From contig NZ_CP118259.1 in the NCBI RefSeq assembly GCF_013337045.2, forward strand, positions 1,860,001 through 1,924,000: 64,000 nucleotides of DNA, given 5' to 3'. How positions within the stretch are numbered: position 1 is the first letter of the stretch; each line of letters starts with the position of its first letter. This document shows, in pieces, positions 24,694-33,603 of this stretch. The translations under genes and the position numbers were made by a program. The DNA is from Agrobacterium vitis. Lineage in GTDB: Bacteria > Pseudomonadota > Alphaproteobacteria > Rhizobiales > Rhizobiaceae. The notes beneath the pieces are model-generated. The model worked only from the letters and a program-made list of their open reading frames with translations. It made no database searches and was not told the origin of the DNA.

Positions 24694-25968
24694 TCAGGCG
24701 GCGGCGGTTTGCATGGCCTTGATGGCCTTGGCGTCGCCCAGCTCACCGTCGAAGCGGATCAGACCGGCAATGCCGACCTTCGGCCAGAAGCGTTCGCGCA
24801 GCACGCCGATGACGGGCGAGCCGACCTTGCGGACGTAGTATTTGGAGAAGTCGCCAAACAGCGCGATCCGCTTGCCGGCCACCACTTCATCCATGTGCTG
24901 ATTGATCGAATAGGCGCGACCGTTGAAGCTGGCCGGGGTTCCCTTCTGCACATCCCCCTGCTGCCAGAGATAATTGCCGTTGCCATCCTTCAGCCTGCGG
25001 GTGGCCAGCAGGAACTTGTCATGGAACATGTAGCGGCATTTGGGCGAGCCACGATACGCCGGGTCAATGGAATGCTCCAGTTCAAGGATATCGTCGAAGG
25101 TGAAGGCATCCTTGGCAGCCGTGGTGACGCCGAGGCCAGCCGCATTCACCACACCATTTGGCTGGTTCTGGCCGGTTCCCGATGTCAGCTTGCGATTGCC
25201 GATCCGGCCGAGGCGCTCGCCGATCATCCCGCCGAGCAAGGACTCCATGTTAAACAGCGAATCCGCATCCAGCTCGAAGGACCATTTGATGAACGGCGTG
25301 GCATAAACATAGGCGTTCAGCACCTTTTGCCCGAACTCGACATCGCCGCTGCCGTCTTCCAGGAGATCAGCCGCCTCGGCCAGGGGATCGGCCTCATTGT
25401 CGGTATCGTCAACGGTCGGCACCAGCATTTCATTGCCTTTGGACGTGGTGATCACCGTGCAGATGTTTTCGTCATAGAGCGGCCCCCAGGCTTTCATCGC
25501 CTGGATGATCGTGGCTTCCAGCTCGACCGGCACGGTATAGCCACCCGCAACGGCACTGGTTGTCACCTGATCGCGGGTCTCAAACGAGGCAACGCCGCGC
25601 TGAAGAACTGCGCGCTCTTCCTTGCTCAGATCGGACGGATTGACACCGCAGACCACCTTGGCAAACACACTGCGATATTCAACCTTGCTACCCTGTGGCA
25701 GGTCGTCGCCGCGCATTTCCGGGGTATCGCGTAGCGGGCGCTGTTTGGCGCGGCGCTCTTCATCGCGCTTTTCCAGCTCGATCAGCTTTTCTTCCCGGTC
25801 GAGGATACCTTGCAGCCGATCATATTCGGCCATCGCCGTATCATGGGCGCTTTCCAGTTCCTTGGACCGAACCTCATCTGTGTCAGGCGTGATCGCCTCC
25901 AGCCGTTCGCGGGCCTCGGTGACAAGGCGCGCCTGCTTTTCGCGCAATTCTTTCAGTCTTTGCGACAT
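24694..25968 (-). CDS. Major capsid protein, HK97 fold
   Basis: This encodes 424 residues from ATG 25968, chosen over 25974 because AGGAG lies 7 nt upstream. The first ~110 residues are a charged coiled-coil scaffold domain (delta domain), removed by the prohead protease in this family. The capsid domain includes TTSAVAGGYTVPVELEATII, YATPFIKWSFELDADSLFNM, TSGTGQNQPNGVVNAAGLGV and ALFGDFSKYYVRKVGSPVIG, all HK97-type signatures. It is preceded by protease and portal genes in the canonical order. Confidence 0.94.
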   Translation of the reverse strand: MSQRLKELREKQARLVTEARERLEAITPDTDEVRSKELESAHDTAMAEYDRLQGILDREEKLIELEKRDEERRAKQRPLRDTPEMRGDDLPQGSKVEYRSVFAKVVCGVNPSDLSKEERAVLQRGVASFETRDQVTTSAVAGGYTVPVELEATIIQAMKAWGPLYDENICTVITTSKGNEMLVPTVDDTDNEADPLAEAADLLEDGSGDVEFGQKVLNAYVYATPFIKWSFELDADSLFNMESLLGGMIGERLGRIGNRKLTSGTGQNQPNGVVNAAGLGVTTAAKDAFTFDDILELEHSIDPAYRGSPKCRYMFHDKFLLATRRLKDGNGNYLWQQGDVQKGTPASFNGRAYSINQHMDEVVAGKRIALFGDFSKYYVRKVGSPVIGVLRERFWPKVGIAGLIRFDGELGDAKAIKAMQTAAA

Positions 25969-26017
25969 AGTCATGCTCCTGATTGTGGGGGAGAGTGGGA
26001 TGGTGGGGACGCAGGTC

Positions 26018-26614
26018 TTACGAGCGCCGCGTCAGGTCGAGGCCGATTTTCAGGCGCAGGCGTGTGGCCAGCCCATGAGTACGGGTTTCGTTTCCACGGG
26101 CGCTTTCCAGCGACCGCAGCGCAATCGAGGTGCCGGCATAGGCCGGAATGGAGACGATAGAGACTTCGAACAGATTGAGGTCGGTCAGCGTCCGGCGCGG
26201 CATGGATCTGGAAAAGTCCCACTCCTCGCCAACCGCCTCGAAGCCGAACGACATGCCTGACACGTCGCCCCGGGCAATCAGCGTGCGGACATCGCGTCCG
26301 ACCGTGGTATCGGGAAGATCGATCTCGACAGCCAAGCCCTTGGCATCCTCAGACAGCCGCAGCGTTCCCGCCCGGTTGCGCCCCAGCACATGGGCCGTGT
26401 CATGGTCATAGAAGGCGCGGATATCATCAGACCGCAGCGACCGGGCGAAAGCACCGGGTGCAATGCTCTCCTCGAACACCCCGGCGATGGTGGTGACATC
26501 GCCAAAATTGGCGGCATAGCCGGCCACCGTCATTCGCTCGCCATCGCCCCGAGCTTCCACCGGCAGCACCAACGAGCGGCGCTCACGCTCACCCGGTTTC
26601 GGTTTCGGTGTCAT
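26018..26614 (-). CDS. HK97-family prohead protease
   Basis: This encodes 198 residues. MTVAGYAANFGDVTTIAGVF, FYDHDTAHVLGRNRAGTLRL with the catalytic-site histidine, and DVSGMSFGFEAVGEEWD with the serine define the U35/S78 prohead protease family. It trims the capsid delta domain during maturation. It overlaps the portal gene end by 26 bp. Confidence 0.93.
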   Translation of the reverse strand: MTPKPKPGERERRSLVLPVEARGDGERMTVAGYAANFGDVTTIAGVFEESIAPGAFARSLRSDDIRAFYDHDTAHVLGRNRAGTLRLSEDAKGLAVEIDLPDTTVGRDVRTLIARGDVSGMSFGFEAVGEEWDFSRSMPRRTLTDLNLFEVSIVSIPAYAGTSIALRSLESARGNETRTHGLATRLRLKIGLDLTRRS

Positions 26615-27881
26615 CGGTCACCTGCCTTTCTGTGTCTGCTGCGGGATCATTGAGCGGCGGGTTATCATTCTCGCCGGTGGCATTTGTGTCGATGGCACTG
26701 GTGCCGATGGCAACGGTTGCGCCCTGGATGTAGAGCTGGTCGGCAGCCGGGTTCGGATCGCGTGGACGGCCTTCAATCTCCCGGCCCTCGTTCGGGGTCA
26801 GCAGCGCCGAATTGACACCGGTTGCCAAGGCTTCCAGGCGGCTCTTGAAGTCACCGCGCATCAAGCCGTCAAGGTTGTGACGGACATAACGGCGGGTGTT
26901 CATCCGGCCAAAAATCTTCAGGTTCATTTCCCCTTCGAGCGCCGTCGCCCATTGGCTGACCAGGTGCTTGACCAGATAGAGGTCGTTCTGCTCGACATTG
27001 GAGAAGGTTGCCCGGCTCAAGTCCTGAAGAAAGTTCGGCGGGATCTGATAGGCACGGGCAATTTCCTGCACCTGATACAGCCGGGCCTCGGTCATCTGCC
27101 CCTTGGCCGGGTCGTAACCCACTTGGGTGAGTTTGTAGCCAACCGGCAACTGGATCAGCGGAAGCTGATCGTCCCGCGCCGCTTTCACCGCCCGTTTGAT
27201 GTCTTCTCGCGCCCGCTGCATGGCCTTGTCATTGGCGGGCATCGGCCCTTCCAGCGCCAAGGGCGGAACGCCGCCGCCTGCAAAAAAGTTCGAGGCATAG
27301 TCGTTCATGGCCAGCGCCAGCTGGATGGCCTTTTCCGCCATGGCAATCGGGCCGCGATGCTGGACCAGATTGCGCTTCAGCATATAGGGGATATCGATCA
27401 CGTCGGTGGCTGGATATTCCCTGCCGTCGAAACTGTAGAACAGCCGCCCGCCGCGCCGCCTGATCGAACAACTGCCGGGATCAATTGGCCAGAGCGCCTC
27501 GATGCCAGCACCCTTGCGCTCGATCCAGGCCAGCCCCCGCCCACCGGTAAACACCTGTTCCCAGAAGAAGCGCCGGAACTTCGAGGTGTCCATTTCGTCG
27601 TTCGGGTTTTCTTCCAGAACGACAGCCAGCTTGCCACCGAGCCGCACCGGTCCCCGTTCGCCCGTCCGGTAGACATAGAGCGGAAGTGTTGCGAGGGTCC
27701 GCGATAGAAACGACACCGCCGCCTGCACAGCCGGGACTTTCAGGGCCGTTTCAATATTGACCGTGGGCAGCGCGCCGCCGCCAAGCCCGAAGAACTCCAT
27801 AAAATTGGTGGCGCTGACCGGCACGGTTTCGCTTTCGAGCGACGTTGAACGCCGCTCGGCCTTGCCCTTCTTGGATGCCAT
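26589..27881 (-). CDS. HK97-family portal protein
   Basis: This encodes 430 residues. The sequence shows the family pattern: VQAAVSFLSRTLATLPLYVY near residue 55, the wing segment ERKGAGIEALWPIDPG, LNRE-like helix region IARAYQIPPNFLQDLSRATF, and a disordered acidic C-terminus. Twelve copies form the DNA entry channel of the head. Position between terminase and protease is canonical. Confidence 0.94.
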   Translation of the reverse strand: MASKKGKAERRSTSLESETVPVSATNFMEFFGLGGGALPTVNIETALKVPAVQAAVSFLSRTLATLPLYVYRTGERGPVRLGGKLAVVLEENPNDEMDTSKFRRFFWEQVFTGGRGLAWIERKGAGIEALWPIDPGSCSIRRRGGRLFYSFDGREYPATDVIDIPYMLKRNLVQHRGPIAMAEKAIQLALAMNDYASNFFAGGGVPPLALEGPMPANDKAMQRAREDIKRAVKAARDDQLPLIQLPVGYKLTQVGYDPAKGQMTEARLYQVQEIARAYQIPPNFLQDLSRATFSNVEQNDLYLVKHLVSQWATALEGEMNLKIFGRMNTRRYVRHNLDGLMRGDFKSRLEALATGVNSALLTPNEGREIEGRPRDPNPAADQLYIQGATVAIGTSAIDTNATGENDNPPLNDPAADTERQVTDDTETETG

Positions 27882-27893
27882 CAGGCCACCCCT

Positions 27894-29723
27894 TTATTGA
27901 TGTATGGAATAATCCGGGTCATCCCATGGGGATGCCTGGGAGGCACGAACACGACACATCGCCATGCCCATCGACATGGCCAAAGACACCATGCCGTCGA
28001 TGCGGCCAAAGGCATGTTCCTTGTCGAACATCCGATGGCCGGTGCGGTTTTCTGCAAAGACGGTGCTGGCCGCACAACTGTCCAGCATCGGGTTCGGGTC
28101 GATCTCGATGCGCGTCTCATAGAGCGCATTCTCGAGCTTGTTGATGCTATGCGGCATCCAGAGATAGATATCCTGCTCACCATCAGGTGCATTTGGATCG
28201 CGCTCCAGCACCCGGCGCTGGAAGCCCTGAGGGTGGATGGTCAGCGGTAGGGAAACACCCTGATCCTCCAAATGCTCGGACAATTGCTCCAACCCGTACT
28301 GGTCGGCGCCGATCTCTGTCGGTTCGAACTTTGCGCAGATCTCGGCCAAGGCTTCTGCCAGCCAGGGATATTTGAGCCGCTGGCCCGGCACCGCCTCGAT
28401 AAAACCCTGGTCACGCCAGAGGTCATAGGGGGCCTGGTCGGTATTGGCCCGATCCTCCAGCGTATCGGCCGGGGTCCAGAACCAGGTCTTTGACGCAAAC
28501 CGCTCTGCATCCTTGGTACTGTCCAGGACCCAGATCAGGGTCAGCGCGGTAAAGTCACGGGTGCGCGACAAATCGAGGCCGCCATAGCAGGGAAAGCCCT
28601 CGGCGATCAGCCAGTCAAGATCAAGATCCTTCTGGCAGGCCATCCAGGCCTCACGCTTGATTGCCGCATTGACCGATTGCGTCCATTCGCAAAAGTGCAG
28701 CCGGGCAATGCCGTTTCGTTTGCCGGGCATCATCCGCGCCTGGTCAACGACCCCATGCAGATAATCCGTGGTGATCGTCACATCCAGCAGCGGGTTTGCC
28801 TTCACCCAGCAGGACGGATCATTCTCCCAATCATCGCCCTCATCGAGCGAGCAGACAAAAGCGAATGTCGTATCGTCCTGGACGATGCCCGCCGCAACGT
28901 TGACCGCATGCTGATGCTCTTCCCAGCAGATCGATTTGCGGTCCGACCCGGAATTGGTTGCCATCACCAGCAACGGCTGTTTGCGGAATTTAAAGCCGCG
29001 TTCCAGCATTTCGATGACATCCCGGTTGGGATGTTCATGCACCTCATCGCACAGCGCACAGGACGGACGCGGACCCGATTGCGCCTTGTCAGCCGAGATC
29101 GGTTTGAAGAAACGCTTGTCGCCACCTTTGCTGATATAGGTCAGTTGCCAGACCGGGTTTTCCCCCGAGGTGGTAATCCGCCGCATCAGTTCCGGCGACT
29201 GGTCGCGCATGGCAACCGCATCACGAAACAGCACCTGCGCCTGATCTTTCTTGGCAGCCGCCGCATAGATCTCGGCACGGGGTTCGCCATCGGCCACCAT
29301 CATGCAGATGCCGATCCCGGCCAGCAATGGCGATTTGCCGTTGCCCTTCCCCTCCTCGTCATAGAAGCGCCGGAACCGACGCAAGCCGGTATCGGCCCAT
29401 TTCCAGCCGAACAGCGAGCCGACCCGGAAAGCCTGGCTCGGATGCAGCCGAAACCGCCGTCCCTCGAATTGCCCGCCATTCAGGCGCAGCTTGGACCCGA
29501 ACCACTTGATCCGCGTGTTCGAGGTCTCCAGATCCCAGACCAGGCCACGGGCCGGACCGTCGATGAGATCGCGCAGGTGACGGCGGCAGGCATTGCGAAC
29601 ATGGGGACCGGCAACGATGTCGCCGCGCACCACATCCGCCGCCCAGGCGGTCACCGGATCGTCGTCATAGCTGACATCCGGGATCTCGACATCAATCGAA
29701 TCCATCATCGGTCGGGAACTCAA
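27894..29723 (-). CDS. terL: Terminase large subunit
   Basis: This encodes 609 residues if translation starts at TTG 29723; ATG 29708 or 29705 are alternatives. Motifs of the packaging ATPase are visible: a Walker A-like region around DEEGKGNGKSPLLAGIG, the Walker B/DE box SCALCDEVHEHPN, and in the nuclease half YGGLDLSRTRDFTALTLIW and EIGADQYGLEQL with acidic metal ligands. The protein cleaves and pumps phage DNA into the prohead. Overlap with the small subunit gene shows coupling. Confidence 0.94.
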   Translation of the reverse strand: MSSRPMMDSIDVEIPDVSYDDDPVTAWAADVVRGDIVAGPHVRNACRRHLRDLIDGPARGLVWDLETSNTRIKWFGSKLRLNGGQFEGRRFRLHPSQAFRVGSLFGWKWADTGLRRFRRFYDEEGKGNGKSPLLAGIGICMMVADGEPRAEIYAAAAKKDQAQVLFRDAVAMRDQSPELMRRITTSGENPVWQLTYISKGGDKRFFKPISADKAQSGPRPSCALCDEVHEHPNRDVIEMLERGFKFRKQPLLVMATNSGSDRKSICWEEHQHAVNVAAGIVQDDTTFAFVCSLDEGDDWENDPSCWVKANPLLDVTITTDYLHGVVDQARMMPGKRNGIARLHFCEWTQSVNAAIKREAWMACQKDLDLDWLIAEGFPCYGGLDLSRTRDFTALTLIWVLDSTKDAERFASKTWFWTPADTLEDRANTDQAPYDLWRDQGFIEAVPGQRLKYPWLAEALAEICAKFEPTEIGADQYGLEQLSEHLEDQGVSLPLTIHPQGFQRRVLERDPNAPDGEQDIYLWMPHSINKLENALYETRIEIDPNPMLDSCAASTVFAENRTGHRMFDKEHAFGRIDGMVSLAMSMGMAMCRVRASQASPWDDPDYSIHQ

Positions 29724-30159
29724 ATCCTAGCTGGCCGGTCGCCTGCAAGCCGCGTTCGGCAGATGGCGTCATACCAAAATCACTCGCCAGCGCCCGGATC
29801 TGCCGCCACGTCTCATTCAACTGGCTGACCTCCGGGCGGCTCTTCAACTGGGTGCCGTTGCGGGTTTGGCTCTCATAGGTTTCCCCGCCTTCCCGCACAT
29901 CGAGCCGCAACCGCTCATGACGGGCTATTGTCCAGCAGAGCTGTTCGAACATGTAAACGTTGATTTCATTCAGTCGGTTCTTGCGGGGATCACACAGCGG
30001 CGGCGCGATCCGGTCCCAGATGGCGCGCACCTCGAACGGCAGTTCATCCGGCCGCAGCTCCCGCGCCTTGGCCGCCGCCCGCGCCTCGAAGTTCGCCCCC
30101 TGCCCATCCTCGGCTTTGAGCGGGACCACGTTTTCGGAGGTAGGTTTGCGGCCTTTCAT
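29692..30159 (-). CDS. terS: Terminase small subunit, P27 family
   Basis: This encodes 155 residues from ATG 30159 with an AAAGGA ribosome-binding site; a longer frame to 30222 would add a hydrophobic stretch that belongs to the cargo junction. The start KGRKPTSENVVPLKAEDG, LPFEVRAIWDRIAPPL and MFEQLCWTIARHERLRLDV match the P27 small-terminase family, which recognises the packaging start site. The first ~90 bp of this gene are duplicated at 31226-31315, the footprint of cargo insertion upstream. Confidence 0.88.
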   Translation of the reverse strand: MKGRKPTSENVVPLKAEDGQGANFEARAAAKARELRPDELPFEVRAIWDRIAPPLCDPRKNRLNEINVYMFEQLCWTIARHERLRLDVREGGETYESQTRNGTQLKSRPEVSQLNETWRQIRALASDFGMTPSAERGLQATGQLGFEFPTDDGFD

Positions 30160-30234
30160 CCCAAATCCTTTACAGAGTAGAAAAAACAAACCAACGCAAT
30201 CTGGAGCCAGAAATTTGAACAAAAAAAGATTTTT

Positions 30235-31083
30235 TTAGTCATCCTCATGGGATTGGCCAGGTCTCTTGTATCTTTCGTCCCGACCTTCAAGGCTTGAACT
30301 CTCAAAACCTCTACGCCATACTAAATCTGAATTATATTCGTCTTCTTCAATCCATGAAAATACAGCGTCTTCTAAACGGAAAATGTATCCTAGCTTATTT
30401 GTCTTTGAATTTCTAAACCAAGCTGCCAATCTTGACGGCAATGTTTCACAAACAATTGCTCCAGCAATGAGTTGCTGGACCGCCTTTCGTGCACTGATTT
30501 GCTGACTGCCAATCCCCCAGGTTATGACCGTAAAATCTTCCAGAGGAGATTTGAGGTGAGATGCATCTGCCTCTGCAATCTCTTTCTCCGTTAAGTATAG
30601 CTTCACAAGTTCAAACCGCCGCCAAACATCATCTGCCTTCTTATTAAGTTCGCGAGCTGCTGAAACCACCTCTTCACGACCAAGGTCAGGAAACAATGCC
30701 TGCTTCCCAATAAATATTAGCGGCGATCTACCATCTAACGGCCTTTGAGAAATAAAGGAAGATTTGTATACAAAATTCCTATCTTTAAATACTACCCCCC
30801 TAAGCTGGTCTAAATCGCTACAGACATCTCTCAGTCCCGAAAGCATCATCGCCATCTCGGCGTTGCGGCTAGATGCAATCAATGCCCGCTCAGAAATGCT
30901 AAGTTGCTGTTTGGTAAGATACACACTTGAAAATGACGCGAGTAGAGCCACTATGGCCGTTATCTCACCAAAACCTAAACTGAGCTTATTTTTTAATTTT
31001 TCTCTGCCTATCAGTTTGGAAACACGATCATGCCGTAATATTTCTCGGCGTCTCCTTGGCTCAAATTTCCTGATCATTTCCAC
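30235..31083 (-). CDS. Cargo gene A: single-pass membrane protein, unknown
   Basis: This encodes 282 residues from ATG 31083 with a GGGGTGGAA site. A basic cytoplasmic N-terminus (FEPRRRREILRHDRVSKL) precedes one transmembrane helix (LGFGEITAIVALLASFSSVYLT, residues ~36-57). A soluble ~220-residue domain follows that is helical and rich in charged and aromatic residues. I recognise no family. GC content is clearly lower than the phage backbone. It lies between a 49-bp repeat and the intact terminase small-subunit gene, in the same orientation as the late operon but with its own leader. Likely an accessory defence or exclusion gene. Confidence 0.65.
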   Translation of the reverse strand: MEMIRKFEPRRRREILRHDRVSKLIGREKLKNKLSLGFGEITAIVALLASFSSVYLTKQQLSISERALIASSRNAEMAMMLSGLRDVCSDLDQLRGVVFKDRNFVYKSSFISQRPLDGRSPLIFIGKQALFPDLGREEVVSAARELNKKADDVWRRFELVKLYLTEKEIAEADASHLKSPLEDFTVITWGIGSQQISARKAVQQLIAGAIVCETLPSRLAAWFRNSKTNKLGYIFRLEDAVFSWIEEDEYNSDLVWRRGFESSSLEGRDERYKRPGQSHEDD

Positions 31084-31180
31084 CCCATAAATTCAATTAT
31101 CTGCTATTAAAGAAAACAGGCAGTTACTCAAGTAGCTGGCAACAAGCCTACTTATTTTTGAATGGATAATTGCTGAGAGT

Positions 31181-31229
31181 GGCTTTTTCCCTCCAATTTC
31201 CGCTGGCTACACAGAAATGATAAACGCCG
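31181..31229. repeat. Cargo-site repeat R, copy 1
   Basis: 49 bp beginning GGCTTTTTCCCTCCAATTTC match copy 2 at 32956-33004 at 45 of 49 positions. In transcription order it lies just before cargo gene A and overlaps the end of the terminase fragment. Confidence 0.85.
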
Positions 31230-31314
31230 CCGCCCGTGCCTCGAAGTTCGCGCCCTGGCCATCCTCGGCTTTGAGGGGCACGACGTTTTCGGAGGACGTG
31301 TTGCAACCCTTCAT
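31207..31314 (-). pseudogene. Duplicated 5' fragment of the terminase small-subunit gene
   Basis: The first ~30 codons read KGCNTSSENVVPLKAEDG in place of KGRKPTSENVVPLKAEDG, then continue QGANFEARAAA before running into repeat R and stopping at TAG (FIISV). Nucleotide identity to 30071-30160 is about 85 percent over 90 bp. It keeps an ATG and a CAGGAG site, so a 35-residue peptide could still be made. It is a relic of recombination at the 5' end of terS. Confidence 0.88.
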
Positions 31315-31377
31315 GGTAAAATACTCCTGTGAGACTTTGCAGCTTATAACAGAAATTAAAACACGCTTATCTTCATT

Positions 31378-32841
31378 TTATATATTACGAATTATTTTGA
31401 AAAAGCTCTTATACAATTTAATTATCTCGCCACGTAATATTTCATATGTTGTTTTTTTTGTTTCAAAACCGTAAAAAAACATGTGATTAAAAACATCATT
31501 TTTTATCTTATCTAAGTTGTTTTGGCTAGATTTTATCCTTTTCGCTTCAATTTGGTATTTAAATATATCAATAATATTAAACACATCTTGTCGATTTATA
31601 ATTTTATTATCAAATAGGTATTTTATATTTAAAATAAGCTTATCCACGATCAGCCCTGAATTGATGTTAGATACTCTTTCAATCAAAAAGAATGCCTGAC
31701 TGACATTTACATTGCTTAACTGTTCGTGCGGGAAGAAAAATTTAAAAGCTTCAATGACACCATTTACCCTACGCTCATAACGCACAGAACATATGTAAAG
31801 ATCAATAATGTCGTTCTTCGAGAAGCAGCGATCAAACCAGACGGCCAAAAAGATCTCCACAATCTTTCTACGCACCGAACCACCAGACATTTTCAAAAAC
31901 AACGTTCTGGCTATCTGCTGGGTTATCGTTGAGCCTCCGCTACGTTTTCCTCGCTTCAAATAGCGGTATGCTGCTGCGAATATTGCTCTTAAACTGACAC
32001 CATGGTGCTTATAAAAAGCCCTATCTTCCAACGCCACAAGTATAGTCCTAAAAATCTCGACTGGAACACCAAGCCTTTTTGCCTCCATTACAGACAATCT
32101 AGATCTGTAAATTATATATTCAAAATTTAATTCAATTTTTTGACGTAAAATCCTAGCAGTAAATACAGATACAATACGAAATATACTCTCGTATTGGTCG
32201 AGCAAGTGTAATCGATAATACAGCGCCACAAAAATTCCCCACAAAAAACTCAGAGCAATTGGAAAAAAATTATATCCAAAAACAAAATATTTCTCTCCAA
32301 GCTGAAACTTAGGAAAAAACAACCAAACAAGGACACCTGAAGTAATTGAAAGGCAATATACTGGAACAGCCTTCGGCGAAATCCACCCATGAAACATACG
32401 CAAGTGGTATGGTTCATTTGCACCTTCAATTCGCTTATTAGGCAGCACCAACTCTATATGGCCATAACTGAGACCGAGCATACGCCTTAATATTATAATT
32501 TTACGACTAGATAATACTACAGAACGTCGTGTATCAGCAAAATATGACGTAGACGCCAAAGTAAGCAATACAAAAACGATTACGAATGCGGCTAGCGTAT
32601 GAGTACTTTCAATTCCATTTTTAAGTGCTCCCTCGACTCGAACAGCGTTGTCTTTATAGAACGCCGCCGCAACACCTATGAAACCAAGTAAGACTGATGT
32701 CGACATATTGAGGACTTTACCCTCGCTTGCGAGAGTTGATGCGGCAAGATCATACTCCTTTAGGGCGACCTCAGTAGCCTCTTTAGAAAGATGATAAGTC
32801 GGGAAATATTGCTGATCTTTAATTCTGGTCGTTTCAATCAT
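31378..32841 (-). CDS. Cargo gene B: four-helix membrane protein with GT51 glycosyltransferase domain
   Basis: This encodes 487 residues. Four hydrophobic segments lie at ~43-62, ~83-103, ~160-180 and ~195-215. Residues ~270-385 are a peptidoglycan glycosyltransferase (GT51) domain: LVALEDRAFYKHHGVSLRAI with the catalytic glutamate, SGGSTITQQIARTLFLKMSG, and RRKIVEIFLAVWFDRCFSK with the second glutamate. No transpeptidase domain is present. The positive-inside rule suggests the GT51 domain faces the cytoplasm, unusual for this enzyme class. Very AT-rich (well below the phage average), so acquired. Flanked by repeat R on one side and the terS fragment on the other. Confidence 0.75.
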   Translation of the reverse strand: MIETTRIKDQQYFPTYHLSKEATEVALKEYDLAASTLASEGKVLNMSTSVLLGFIGVAAAFYKDNAVRVEGALKNGIESTHTLAAFVIVFVLLTLASTSYFADTRRSVVLSSRKIIILRRMLGLSYGHIELVLPNKRIEGANEPYHLRMFHGWISPKAVPVYCLSITSGVLVWLFFPKFQLGEKYFVFGYNFFPIALSFLWGIFVALYYRLHLLDQYESIFRIVSVFTARILRQKIELNFEYIIYRSRLSVMEAKRLGVPVEIFRTILVALEDRAFYKHHGVSLRAIFAAAYRYLKRGKRSGGSTITQQIARTLFLKMSGGSVRRKIVEIFLAVWFDRCFSKNDIIDLYICSVRYERRVNGVIEAFKFFFPHEQLSNVNVSQAFFLIERVSNINSGLIVDKLILNIKYLFDNKIINRQDVFNIIDIFKYQIEAKRIKSSQNNLDKIKNDVFNHMFFYGFETKKTTYEILRGEIIKLYKSFFKIIRNI

Positions 32842-32955
32842 TTAAGCCCACTCAATCGCGATTGCGCATCGCATATCAGAATAAGCTACAACCTTAAGCC
32901 AATCAGTAAGCGTCAAGCAAACTTTTAAATCACGACCCTAGACACACAATAAGAT

Positions 32956-33004
32956 GGCTTTTTCCCTCCAATTTCCACTCGCTACACAGAAATGACCAAC
33001 GCCG
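32956..33004. repeat. Cargo-site repeat R, copy 2
   Basis: 45 of 49 bases identical to 31181-31229. It lies between the HNH gene and cargo gene B. The 1.77 kb from copy to copy contains cargo B plus the terS fragment. Confidence 0.85.
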
Positions 33005-33067
33005 GTGCGGGAGGCGGATCGGGTTCAAGGCTGACCCACCCCCTGCCCTCGACCATCGTCCGAGGGG

Positions 33068-33397
33068 TCACGTCCGGTTCGCCGGGTGTCTGGGATCGGT
33101 GGGCCAGCCATTCGCGCCCATGGCTGTCGAGAAGCCGCGATGTTCTTCCCGCTGTTTGGTCGCGTCGTGATGCTTCTTGCACAAGGTCTGGAAAGGTCCG
33201 TTCCAGAACTTCTCCGCATTGCCGCTATGACGTTCAATGTGATCGCAGACGAAGCCCTTCTTGAGCCTCCCTTGCTGCCTACACATCCGGCAATAGGGAT
33301 CCCGCTTCAGCTGGATTGCCCGGATGGCTCGCCACCTCGTAGTGTAGTACCAAGAGCGCCAGCCCTTGGCCTCATCTGATCTCTGATCTGTCGCCAT
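33068..33397 (-). CDS. HNH endonuclease
   Basis: This encodes 109 residues. Two zinc-binding pairs (YCRMCRQQG and TLCKKHHDATKQ) enclose the core GFVCDHIERHSGNAEKFWNG. This is the HNH fold of phage nucleases that partner the terminase in HK97-like packaging. It is the first gene of the late operon, directly after the intrinsic terminator at 33408-33436. The gap to the small terminase gene, which the two are normally close to, is filled by the cargo. Confidence 0.9.
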   Translation of the reverse strand: MATDQRSDEAKGWRSWYYTTRWRAIRAIQLKRDPYCRMCRQQGRLKKGFVCDHIERHSGNAEKFWNGPFQTLCKKHHDATKQREEHRGFSTAMGANGWPTDPRHPANRT

Positions 33398-33407
33398 ATC
33401 CTAGAAC

Positions 33408-33436
33408 GCAAAAAGGCGACCCATCGGCCGCCTTGT
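33408..33436 (-). terminator. Intrinsic terminator between early and late genes
   Basis: On the leftward strand AAGGCGGCC pairs with GGGTCGCCTT and is followed by a T-run, ending 10 bp before the HNH start codon. A weaker hairpin (AGGCG/CGCCT) lies near 33567-33581. Position suggests a control point for late transcription. Confidence 0.75.
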
Positions 33437-33603
33437 CATCGTTCATCTGGTCATAGCTTACGCACTGGCCCTGAATCGCATCGCCTATTGGCTTGGATCA
33501 GAGCGAGGCCGGGGGAGAACATCAATCCCTTGGGAGCATCATACGCCCCGGTCATCTCGGTTGGAAAGGCGCTGTTCGCCTCTCCACGTTTCAAGCGATA
33601 ATC

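Noticed and set aside
24622..25734. 370-codon rightward ORF opposite the capsid gene
   Set aside because: Antisense shadow of the HK97-type capsid gene, with implausible residue usage.
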